NCBI RefSeq assembly: GCF_004210375.1
Contig: NC_134825.1
Coordinates: 68,501,558 to 68,565,557 of the forward strand
Length of the DNA: 64,000 nt
Source of the DNA: Tachypleus tridentatus
Lineage: Eukaryota; Arthropoda; Merostomata; Xiphosura; Limulidae
Reading direction: 5' to 3'
Part shown: one piece after another, positions 12,384 to 22,900 of the stretch
Layout of the letters: every line of letters starts with the position of its first letter
How positions within the stretch are numbered: the stretch's first letter is position 1
Notes under the pieces: generated by a model
What the model saw: the letters and a program-made list of their open reading frames with translations, nothing else
What the model was told of the DNA's origin: nothing
Databases searched by the model: none
Program-made: the position numbers and the translations under genes

Positions 12384-13053
12384 CAGAAATAATATTAAGG
12401 TAATCGTAAATCAAGAACTTTTCACCTGTGTAGTTGTTGTATATTATTCCTTTAAGAGTTTCTCCACGAGTGTCTCTCTGAACTAGGTAGCTGCTGGCAA
12501 ATCCACCTTTGTTTCATTGTCAAGACTCTGTCTAAATGATCTGTATCAATAAAAGGAAGTGTTAGTGTACAAAGCTTTGTTTTCAGGAGATAAAGCCTCT
12601 AAATAACAAGCACCTCACTATTCAGTGAAGACGCTGAAGAGCCCATGCTTCCAACATGTCTTGCAAAAATATCGTATGTAACATTTTGAGATTCATGTTA
12701 ACTGCGTTTTGTTTTTCAGTTAGTTTTCCGCGTTTCATAATTATATTTGACGTGTTTGTATGATTTTTGTTTATATTCCTTTTTTCATGTATAATATGTA
12801 AAGTTTGTTTTATTTGTTTGAAACATTATTTAAAATATGTGACCGACAAGTTTTATAATTTTGAGTTTAAGATTTAAACGTCATTTTATTTACTTTCAAC
12901 TATAGGTAATTTAGCTTCAATTTATATTTATGAGTTGTATTATGATTTTGACGTGTTTTATTAGTTTGAATATAATTTGTTTTATTCTTTTGAAGTGAAT
13001 CCTAAATTTATGTAGTATTCTACTTGATTTTTCTAACTATTTTTGAGGGATTT
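12384..13053. repeat. Segment of about 670 bp present in the A-B spacer but missing in the C-D spacer
   Basis: In the C-D spacer the flanks meet at about 50570-50581. The segment is AT-rich and without a recognised element; I cannot tell insertion from deletion. Confidence 0.45.
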
Positions 13054-13160
13054 ATGTATCGCCATATTGTAGCCTTTGTGTTTTTAGTAGAGAAAAAGAT
13101 TTGGTGGAACACTGTGTCACAGCAACACAAAACATCTGTGTTGGTGGTAAGAAGTTACAA

Positions 13161-13376
13161 GGCCCGATATGGCTAAGTGATTAAGGCGCTCGACTCGTAA
13201 TTTGCGGGTTCAAATGGCCATCAATACCACCATTCGTTGGTAAAGAAGTAGCTCAAGAGTTGGCGGTGGGTTACGATGACTAGCTGTCTTCCCTCTAGTG
13301 TTACAGTGCTAAAGTAAGGACAGCAAGCGCAGATAGACCTTGAGTACCTTTGCGCGACATTTAAAAACAAACAAGA
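13161..13376 (+). repeat. tRNA-derived SINE with internal deletion
   Basis: The head ggcccgatatggctaagtga matches the box A region, and ggttcaaa is a damaged box B. The middle part normally carrying the 'cctttcagccgtgg' block is missing. The tail (ctagctgtcttccctctagt, tttgcgcgacatt) matches the full-length copy at 13862. Its twin lies at 50683-50898. Confidence 0.75.
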
Positions 13377-13861
13377 AGTCGCAATAGATGCTCCTATAAA
13401 TACCAAGAAATACAAAAGATCAAAAGAAGAATTACCGTCACAACTTAACTTTTGCGAATTTGGGCAGAATCTCGAAGACAAAAACCATATCCACAGCACA
13501 AAGTTTTCTCCACAGTAATATACGGTCATACGGAAAAGAAACAGCTAAACTTTGTATAATAGCATTCACCAGGCATGTCTTTTTCTGTTGTTACAAGACC
13601 GACCTGTGGATTCGTCTTGCGTTTCTTTACAAGAGTTATTAGGTTCTGAAACATTCTAATAATCGATGTTAATTCTGATTGGGCTGATATCTTTCCAGGA
13701 TAACATGACTACGCTGATGGGGGAAGATGCACATATGATTCCTCCCGAGATGTGAAAGACTTTCAAAAATGGACAGAGATTCATAACAGTTCCTTCATGA
13801 TAGAGGACAATTTAAATGGATATACCATATAAACACCCTGTTGTGATACTTACAGCTTGCA

Positions 13862-14132
13862 GGCCCGGTATGGCCAAGTGGGTTAAGGCGTTCGACTCGT
13901 AATCTGAGGGTTCGAATCCCCGTCGCACTAAACATGCTTGCCCTTTCAGCCGTGGGGGCGTTATAATGCGACGTTCAATCCCACTATTCGTTGGTAAAAG
14001 AGTAGCCCAATTGTTGGCAGTGGGTGGTAATGACTAGTTGCCTTCCCTCTAGTCTTACACTGCTAAACCAGGGACGGCTAGCGCAGATAGCCCTCGTGTA
14101 GTTTAGCGCGAGATTTCAAAAACAAACAAACA
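13862..14132 (+). repeat. Full-length tRNA-derived SINE
   Basis: It has box A (tggccaagtgggttaaggcg), box B (ggttcgaatcccc), the body block cctttcagccgtgggggcg, and the tail ending tttcaaaaacaaacaaacaa. This is one of the best preserved copies in the window. The twin is at 51387-51658. Confidence 0.85.
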
Positions 14133-14940
14133 ATACAGCTTGCATATCTCTTTTCTCTCATAATTACGAAACTTATGAGTCTCCAGATAATTAATTCATT
14201 GTTGTTAGCATAGTTCACGCCACAAAAAATTAAATACAAATATGAAAGAGAATACACAATTATATTTTTTCTTTATGCTTACTAATGTTACTGCAGTTAT
14301 ACACACACACGTACATACAATCATAACTTAAATAAAATTCACGAGAATATAAACTCTGCAAAATGTTTACGTAATATTTTCAGGCTGCTGCCATCTCTTT
14401 TCTTGTACTGACAGACGTTGAACTTTAAAGTATGAATATTACACGAAGCATCGTAGTGTAGAAACAAATTGTTGATATAAATCTTATATTGTGTGGATTT
14501 TCACTCCAAATAAGTAAATATTTTTTTAAATGTATTTAAAACGTAGTGGCCACATGATGAAAAATACCCTTGAATTATCAATATCTTTTACGTGTTACTT
14601 TTCAAATTTTAAATATGAATGCTATCGTCTACTTCTACTTTGAAGTGTAACACTATTATGTACTTTGTAATCTATGGGTATGTTTTCCATATCCAGTATA
14701 AGAGGTCCCACTCTTTAGCAACTCATGTCTTTCACTGAAAAATGTTTTTTTTATTTGTACTTTCGAAACCACTAAATCGAAAGAAGTTGACTTTATAATA
14801 AGCTTTATGTCCCCATTATTTCGGAAGTGATGCTTTTACATTCTATTAGTGGAAGTATACCGATAGAAGAACCATGAATTTAAAAAAGATTACATACTCG
14901 TTGAATATGGATCTGCCTAGCTGACGTCAGCATGAGAGTG

Positions 14941-15180
14941 GGTCTGGCATGGTCAGTTGGTTAGGGCGCTCGACACGCAACTTGCGGGTTCCGAATTAGA
15001 ATCCCCGTTATACCAAACATGCTCACCCTTTCAACCGCAGGGGTGTTATAATGTGATGGTCAATCATTGGTAAAAGAGTAACCCAAGAGTTGGCGGTGGG
15101 CGGGGACGACAAGCTGCCTTCCCTCTAGTCTTGCACTGTTAAACTGGAGAGGGCTGGCCCTCATGTAGCTTTGCGAGCGA
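14941..15180 (+). repeat. tRNA-derived SINE, diverged copy
   Basis: The head ggtctggcatggtcagttgg and gagggcgctcga-like residues are followed by a damaged box B (tccgaattagaatcccc), then cctttcaaccgcaggggtg and the usual tail. The twin is at 52469-52710. Confidence 0.75.
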
Positions 15181-15568
15181 GGTTACCACATTACATTGTA
15201 GTTAGAATAAAATAAAACGTTTCACCGTCACAACACTCGTGAGTTTCGAAGCTTTAATCGCGGACCACTCGCTTGCGATTGTATGTTATGAATCAATAAT
15301 ACACAGAAACTTTGATATTAAATATTTTAAAAGCTTTTATGAAATGAAGTAGTCTTGTCACTTGGCCTTGTTTTCAAATTTTAAAGATGAAAACCTAATA
15401 TATTATTTGAAAAAGAAAGATATAAGTACGAAGGATATGAGAAAAAAATAGATGTTTTATTTGAAGTGATACTTAAGATAAGGATAGATTTATCATTATA
15501 CTTGCATATCTTCATAAGATAAATCTAAATTCAAAATTATCTGATGCATTGGTCTTGCATTGCTATAG

Positions 15569-15790
15569 AATGGGCTATCTGTGCTTTGCAGAACATGGTT
15601 ATAGAAAATCCGATTCTCACGTCATAAATTTGAGACTTATCACAAAGCTACTGGAGCACGAGATTATTTGTATGTAGTTAATGCTGTTAAGACACAAAGC
15701 TATCTCTACCAGGCACGAGTATCGAACCAAAAATTTAGTGTTACAAGCCTCCAGACTTATCGCTGAGCCACTGAACCCATATCACTGTTC
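15569..15790 (-). repeat. Two fragments of a second tRNA-derived SINE family, minus strand
   Basis: The blocks gggctatctgtgctttgc and cacaaagctat...cgagtatcgaac...cttatcgctgagccactg belong to a SINE family also seen at 30463-30591, 18569-18676 and 63893-64000. Both fragments are diverged. Confidence 0.55.
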
Positions 15791-15949
15791 GTGCATAAGA
15801 AAACAATATATTGCTGAATATAAACTAAACAATAACTGTAGGCAAAAAAGTATAATATATATGTACATTACACTACTCATTGTTGTTAAGGGTAACAATA
15901 GCTCCACCCTTTTCTGCTGGTTTTCCTGTGACATTGCTATTCGATTTAA

Positions 15950-16650
15950 GATTGTTTAAAGCATTTCTTTCGTTTGACTAATGTTATTAGGACTTTAGTT
16001 AAGATCTTTACTAAGGAGACTGAGTTTTGCTTCAGAGAGAGTTATGTTTGAGAGATTAACAAAGTTGCTTGTTCGTTGTTCTTTGCAAGTTTTTTGTGGT
16101 TTCTGTTATTTTCAACATATTTGTTAGTTTCAAAAGACTTATTCGTATAAGAGTATAGAGTGTTTTTAACGGTTTTTTAGTTTGTTCGATTGGAAAAAAG
16201 GAAGTTTTGTGCTTTTTACTAGACTATTCAATGTCGTGGTAGTTTCTTTATGATAAGAAGGAATGCTGTTAGAAGCGATTTTTGTATTGGTGTTGTTGAT
16301 AGAAAGCTGTTTATTTGTTATTCTTTAGTGAAGTAATGTATTAGTTTTATTGGTGAAATTTTTCAGTTTTCTTTTACTTCCTCCGTAGCATTGTATAGAT
16401 AATAATAATGGGAAATGTCTATATCTAGAACATCAACAGAGTTTTGACAGAATGTTTTAGTGATATTCATGAGTTCTAAGGAGGTGTTTTCAAGGATCTG
16501 TTGCCAATTGTTGCAAAAGTTATTATTATGTGTTCCTATTGTTTTAATGTGAGAGATTGAGGTATGTTCCTGTTTATTATAACAACTGTTATGGTATGAA
16601 CGGCTTTTGTAAGCTGGCAAAGTATTTTGATAATTAGATATACCTGTCAT
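15950..16650 (-). mobile_element. Decayed Penelope-like element fragment (N-terminal part of the RT frame), copy 1
   Basis: On the minus strand an interrupted coding region reads NFVNLSNITLSEAKLSLLSK. This resembles the conserved 'NLS...L...LLSKGL' block that precedes the reverse transcriptase fingers in Penelope-like elements. A 95-residue open stretch lies upstream of it (16363-16650 on the minus strand). The element is truncated and broken. The copy in the C-D spacer lies at about 53515-54240. The family call rests on this motif alone. Confidence 0.5.
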
Positions 16651-17938
16651 AGGACACTAGTGATAACATGCCTAAAATTAATGTCTTATGGTAAATAATT
16701 ATTTCTATATCGGTTGAAAGTTACTCTTTCACACTTTGAAAATAAAGCTTTCAAATATATAATGAAGCCTTAGTTATATACTGCTTACCTCATATTTATA
16801 TATACCCCAATCAAACATCATGTGTTATAAAATAATTAAGTCTGATATGTGCTGAACATATTCAGTTTTGTCTGTAATTTTAATACTTCTTCCCATATCT
16901 CTTCTTGTTTTATGAATCCACAAACTATGTATTGTTTTATCTTTCAGAAACTTCATGTTCTAATCAACTATTTTACTTTTACTTTGATACACAACAGTAC
17001 CATCAACTGATGTTAACGTTAATATTCTATTCATAAATAATATATTAAGTTTAAAATTATGCTGAAGAAATATAAATACTATTTGTTTCGTGCTATGAAA
17101 TGTATAACGGAAGTATTCACCTTGATTACAAATTCTGCACTAATTTTGTCTCAACACTACATACGGGCACGTATTGTGCAGACCGAATATTGTTAGAGTG
17201 ACAAAATGTTGGATTATCACATTCTGAAGCCCAATGCTGTATCTTAGCTTATTTGTCAGTGCAGCGAAAGCTTGATTTATTACGTAGTTCTTACTGTAGT
17301 CACTAATTGGTCAATTATAGAGCTGCAGGAAGAGACTTTGGGCTGTTTTGTAAACAGGAAGAGACGCAACTTTCAGCATCACTTCTGAAAACAGAGCGTA
17401 ATCACCTGAAAGTTATTAGAAACTTTGAGCAACTGGAATGAACTTCAGCCCATCACGCGCTTAACTTTTGAAACTTGTAAGCATGTTAGAATATCTTAGT
17501 TTCATCATTCAAGTAATAAACAAATATGTATAATAAATATACAGAGCTAAAAAAGATGCTTAAAAATATGATTTATGAAAGCGTTTTCTATCTTTATTCA
17601 TTCAAAATAACGATGTAAATAATATACACGCTCAATTATTAAAAAGAAATATACAATTACATATAAAATAGAATGATGAAAACTATTATAAAAATGGCCT
17701 AGTGAAACCAGGATGTCTTGTTGTATTGGGATTAAAGATACACACAGCAACAAGAGAAACAAATTATGTCCTACGGAAAGCTTGCTGTTAAAAAAACAGA
17801 ACAATGTACTGATGTAACTTGAACTACCTTTTCATCACTTATATATATAATTACTAGCTTAAGTCTAAGACCCAAAATTTTAAAACAGATCTTTATACGA
17901 AATTCACAAACGATAACTTCAATATAATAGCAATCACA

Positions 17939-18170
17939 ACCTGACGATTAGGGCGCTCGACTCGAAATTTGCGAGTGAGAAGATCGAATTCCTTCACCAA
18001 ACATTCTCGCACTGACAGTCATAAAATATGACAGTTAAATCCACCAGTCGTGGGTAAACACAAGTAACCAAAATATTGACGATGGAAAATGTTGACTAGC
18101 TCTCTGATCACTTCAAAATTTGTGACGACTGGTGCAGATAACCCTGGAATAATTTTGCCCGAAATTTAAC
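17939..18170 (+). repeat. Old tRNA-derived SINE copy
   Basis: The stretch ctgacgattagggcgctcga is followed by a box B-like gatcgaattcc, cattctcgcactgacagtca and a tail ending ttgcccgaaatttaac. It is strongly diverged from the young copies. The twin is at about 55540-55770. Confidence 0.65.
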
Positions 18171-18568
18171 AAAAAAAACTCATAATTTTTTGCAGATTTC
18201 TACAGCAATTTATGCACGAGCTTGAACAACTAAAAACACCCTTTTCCCAAGAAATTTAAACGCGCATGCGCTCTTTTCCCCTAGTAGGTGAATACTCCGG
18301 GAGTTACATTAAATTGGCCTTCACGCAAACAAATAAAAACATAATTAATACAATTATAACAGTTATCGATATTTCACTTTTAGTTACACTTTTGCCTCAA
18401 TATAGTGTAGTCTTGGAAAGTAATTAAGAAGAACATTCTGAAAACAAACGTATATTAAAGATGTACTTAAAAATTAAATGTGTTTTCATTTATTGTTTTA
18501 CATAAAATGTTACAATCGAAATTTAAAAAAAAATCGTAGAGCCGCATTCGCCTGGATGGATCAGTTAA

Positions 18569-18676
18569 TTATCTGTTTGATTTGGAACACAAAGCTACAC
18601 AATGAGCTATGTTTACTTTGCTGGTATCGAAACAACAGCTTTAGTGTTATAAGACCACCAAATTGATGCTGAGCTA
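18569..18676 (-). repeat. Second-family tRNA-derived SINE fragment, minus strand
   Basis: The block ggaacacaaagctacacaat, then ggtatcgaaac, then gttataagaccacc and gctgagctac matches this family. The twin is at 56178-56281. Confidence 0.55.
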
Positions 18677-18984
18677 CAAGTGGACCATTAAATAGCAAAC
18701 ATATTAGACAATCATAGTTCAACTACACAACAGGAATTACAGCAAACAACGTTTGTACAGAATTATTACTCAGAGTTGTAGCGTTTAATTTTCAAAGTTT
18801 TCATTGATATGACATTATTTGGTAACACGTCACACTATTCTAATAAACCGTTATCGTATGAAAATACCATTAATAAAAAGACTATGGTTTAAAAATACCA
18901 AACCACAAATCTGCTAATTTCAATTAATTCGCTACATATATTATGCCTAAACAAAGCTTGCATACGTTTGACTTTGACAATCAA

Positions 18985-19009
18985 GACGTCATCAATCTAG
19001 GTGACGTCA
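18985..19009. promoter_or_regulatory. Paired CRE/ATF-like motifs upstream of copy B
   Basis: GACGTCA lies at 18985 and a full palindrome TGACGTCA at 19002-19009. The two GACGTCA cores are 18 bp apart. Further half sites follow: TGACGT at 19400 and ACGTCA at 19444. The same set occurs upstream of C and D. Function is inferred, not shown. Confidence 0.4.
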
Positions 19010-19609
19010 CTATTAACTCGTACTTTTCTGGCACAAAACGTAGAATGGTTTCCTACACTTTTTTGCTCTGTATCAGATAGAGAGATGAAAATAAACTTGT
19101 GTCTATACGTGCACACAAGCAAATTGCTTATAAAGAACAGTCTAAAAAAGAAGAACTATTTAAACTCGTGACATTCGCAAAAATTATTCAAATCACTTAT
19201 ATATAAAAGCTATGAAAACAAGTTATGTCATATCAATTCATAATGAAAATTACTCTGATTATTTAACGCTTGTATAACCACTATTCTTGTAGCTGAAAAT
19301 GTTGTTTCCTTCATAAGGCCCTGCTTCTCAAAGTACGTAGATTATGATAACGTGTGAAATAAAAGTAACAAATTCACAGAAAACAGATGGTCTGAAATGT
19401 GACGTCTTCTATAACGTTGCCCAATTAGAAACCCTGGCACTGAACGTCATATTGTTGTTTTCCTCGCGGAAGGGAATGGAATGTCCAGTTTAAGAAACAT
19501 ACACACATTTACTTTGTAGAATGTGTACACGTAATTAAATGAGATAAAGTCACTGATTGGCCAACACAGACTCCCTCTTACCGAGAAACCAATTTCCAAT
19601 TAATAGGCT

Positions 19610-19926
19610 AACATATTTCTCTCGTAATTGATTCTTACCATCACATGGTGTACTGGGAAACTGGTATTTCCAAAACTGTTCACTCATTTATCTATATAAA
19701 GAAGATCACTAGCTTACTTGCTCTAAGATATCACGAAAGTTATTATACTCTGATTATAAAGTTCTTCAGAAGTTATAATTTATCTTTGCTTCAACGTTTG
19801 ATTTAAGGAGTTTTCAAGCTAATATCAACAGCTAGTTTTTGTTACATACAAAGTTGACATTAATTACTAAAGCATATCGTAGTGAGAAAACTATTTGGTT
19901 TGTGTTGAGAAATCTTAACTCGGAAG
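19610..19926 (+). promoter_or_regulatory. Core promoter and 5' leader of copy B
   Basis: A TATA box (tatataaag, 19693-19701) sits 226 bp upstream of the ATG. The block from about 19625 (ttcttaccatcacatggtg, ctggtatttccaaaactgtt) through the TATA box to about 19790 is kept nearly unchanged upstream of all three visible 5' ends, even though farther sequence of copy C has diverged. Transcription probably starts about 25-30 bp after the TATA box, giving a leader near 195 nt; this is inferred. Confidence 0.65.
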
Positions 19927-22900
19927 ATGTACAGTTTTGGGAGACTTCCATTGTCCGACGTGTCCAACAACACAGTCTCCAGTTATAATGTCAGTGACGT
20001 GGATGATTATAACAGCTACCTGCGAGACCTTTTAAGAAAGATGTTAGAAGAGTACGAGAAAAGAAGAGAATTGAACGGTTCTGAGAACGGTAGGCAGTTG
20101 ATATTTTGGATTTATTGTATTCTAAATTTCATTTTATTTCTACTTCGGACATTTAATATTACCTGAACATAAACTGTAGTGTTTCTGTAAACCTCTCTCT
20201 GTCAGTATAAGTACACAATACATAGCCTCCCTCTTTATCTAATACAAAAATGTGGAGCTATATTCTCCGCCGAAGTGGACAATGTGCAGATTATTCACTG
20301 CGCAGCTCTGGTTTGTGTGTGTGTATATATATATATATATATAACAGTATTAGTTGGTTTATATTGGAAGAGACTCGAATATAGTTAAATGTCACATGAA
20401 ACGGAAGAACCGAACATCTATAAGCCTTTTTTAATCTCTGACAATTTTAAACAGCTAGTAGGTTATAACTGAATTAAATCGAAACTGACAAAGAACAAAA
20501 CTAGATTAATAATGTTTTAACAAACTTTTAGTCCTTTCTGAAGACATGTAATCAGATCTACAGAAAAAACTGGGCAAAGTTTGAATGTGAAAATAATTTC
20601 CTTTCCCTTGGGACAACTTAATATTTTATCTTGACCCTATGACAACGCTTCTTACATTGGGTCGGTTTACTTTATTATAACTCTTTAATTTTGTTTCGAT
20701 AGTATTCTGTCTTGACCTTATGACCTCAATTCTTTCTTTCAGATTGACGTTCTTTGAAACATTTTAGGCTTATAGTTGTGTGTGCCACAGCAGTTATATA
20801 TATATATTAAAGCTAATGAGGTTAATTTAACATGAGTTCACATAAAAGAACAACGGTAGTACAAATCACATATTTCTCTAATAAAAACAATACATGAAAG
20901 ATGGTAGTTGAAACTTTATATATATATCTCTCATCACTGTATTATATTACATACCTTTTGCAAGAACTCCATTTCTAACATAAACAAAACCAAAAAAAAA
21001 CATACAATTAGTAATTCTATCTTAGTGTTATTACGAAAGTTGTGTTTAAGACATCAGATGCAGCAATTCTTATCACTTTATTTTTGCTTTGTACAGGTGA
21101 AGATGGATCCTCGGCTCTAAAAGTAGAGAGCGTGGATTTCCTTCCACGAGATAATGCTCTAAAACACAACACCCAAATGTACGAACTCGTAGAGGGTCCT
21201 AAGCCTGTTCTCGTACTTCGGCGTGGCTTGTCGTTTACTGTTACCATTCTGTTCAATAGAGACTACGATCCAAAGAAACATACGCTTAAACTGGAAATGT
21301 CGTGTGGTGAGTCAGAATAACAGTACCTGCTACACGTTTAAAAACGTATTTATTAATCCTAACGTCTTAAAGACATATTGAATAAGTTTTGATTTTAAAA
21401 AAGGATATAATAACCAACAAACATTTAGTTTTTGTAATATTCAACTTTGATGACAGTTATTATGGGTTTGTCGATTAAGAGTTTTACGAGATCTATCTTA
21501 CGATATAAAATATTCTGGAAAAATGTATTATTTTATTCTTAAGGTGTGATAAGTGCACAAAAACATACTTGTCACGTGATTATACGAATTGAAGATTTTT
21601 CTCAATAAATTTTATACATAGGTTCGAACCCTCAAATCAGTAAAGGCACCTTAGTTGTAATACCCATAACCAACAACGATTCCTATAAAGAAGATAAAAC
21701 AAAGTGGGATTTGCGGCTACAAAGTCACGATGGTTCTAACATAACTCTCCAAGTACACGTGCCCTCTTCCGTGGGAGTTGGAATTTGGAAGATGAAAGTT
21801 ACTTCACAATTAAAGTCAAAAGATGACGAACCAGTCTCTTCTTCAGAAACGTATGAATGCAAGGAGAATATTTACGTTCTCTTTAATCCATGGAGCAAAG
21901 GTGAGATTAAAAGTAAAAATATCCATAACTAAAACTTATGTTTTACAAAGAGATTTTTCTCATTAAATAAAGGTGCTAAGAGTACTAACGAGATGTAATT
22001 TTGTTTTTGGTCGACAGATGACTCTGTCTACATGCAAGATGATAAAATGAGAAAAGAATACGTTTTGAATGACGTTGGAAAGATTTATGTAGGTTCGTTT
22101 AACTACCCACAAGGAAGACAGTGGATTTTTTTGGGCAGGTAATAAATGTTTAATAACTTGAATAAAACTGACATTTCTCTTCACTTTAATAGCGTCTGAA
22201 AAATAAACTTTTGAAAAATATTGATGTTTATGTTTCATTTCGGCTTATAAACAGTTCTACAGCACAATTCTATCAATTCTACTAGAGTCAATAAGAAGAG
22301 TATATTTTGTATTTCAGTTTAAAGACTCGGTCCTTCCGGCTTGCATGTTTTTGTTGGAACGTTCTCGTCTCGATTACAGTTCCAGGACTAACCCAGTCAA
22401 AGTAGCTCGTGCTGTGTCGGCCATGGTAAGATTTCTTTGAAAAATCGTGTTACGAGTATTAACTAATATTACCTTAATTTAATACATTTACTTTTGTCTC
22501 TTATCAAGATTGTGATGCGAGATTTATCTACATGTTTGTTTCAGAAAATCATTAAAAGTATTTTTATTTCTAATAGTACAATAAATAATTGTGTTCATGA
22601 GTTTCAGTGTGTTGAAAACTATATTTAATCCAAGTTAATATTTCAATCAAGATACACCATAATTTTACATGTAGTTAGCAGTAAATGTAATAAATGCAAA
22701 ATCAGAAATCATTAAAAACCTTTAACTTTTTCTGATTAAAGGTGAACAGCCTTAACGACAACGGTGTGATAATAGGTAGATGGCATGAGCCTTATGATGA
22801 AGGTGTTGCCCCCTGGAAATGGACTGGAAGTGCTGCCATTCTAGAAAAGTTTATGAAAAACGGAGGAGATCCAGTGAAATATGGACAATGCTGGGTATTT

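Larger units (their letters stand above)
6959..19610. other. A-B spacer: no host gene seen
   Basis: About 12.6 kb separate the stop of copy A from the promoter of copy B. It contains only AT-rich DNA and repeats: a foldback element, SINEs, an unclassified coding-like repeat, and a Penelope-like fragment. Short AT-rich tandem runs (ttta)n lie at about 7325-7365. No open frame has the exon, splice or codon signs of a host gene. The whole spacer is repeated almost exactly at about 45556-57200. Confidence 0.75.
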
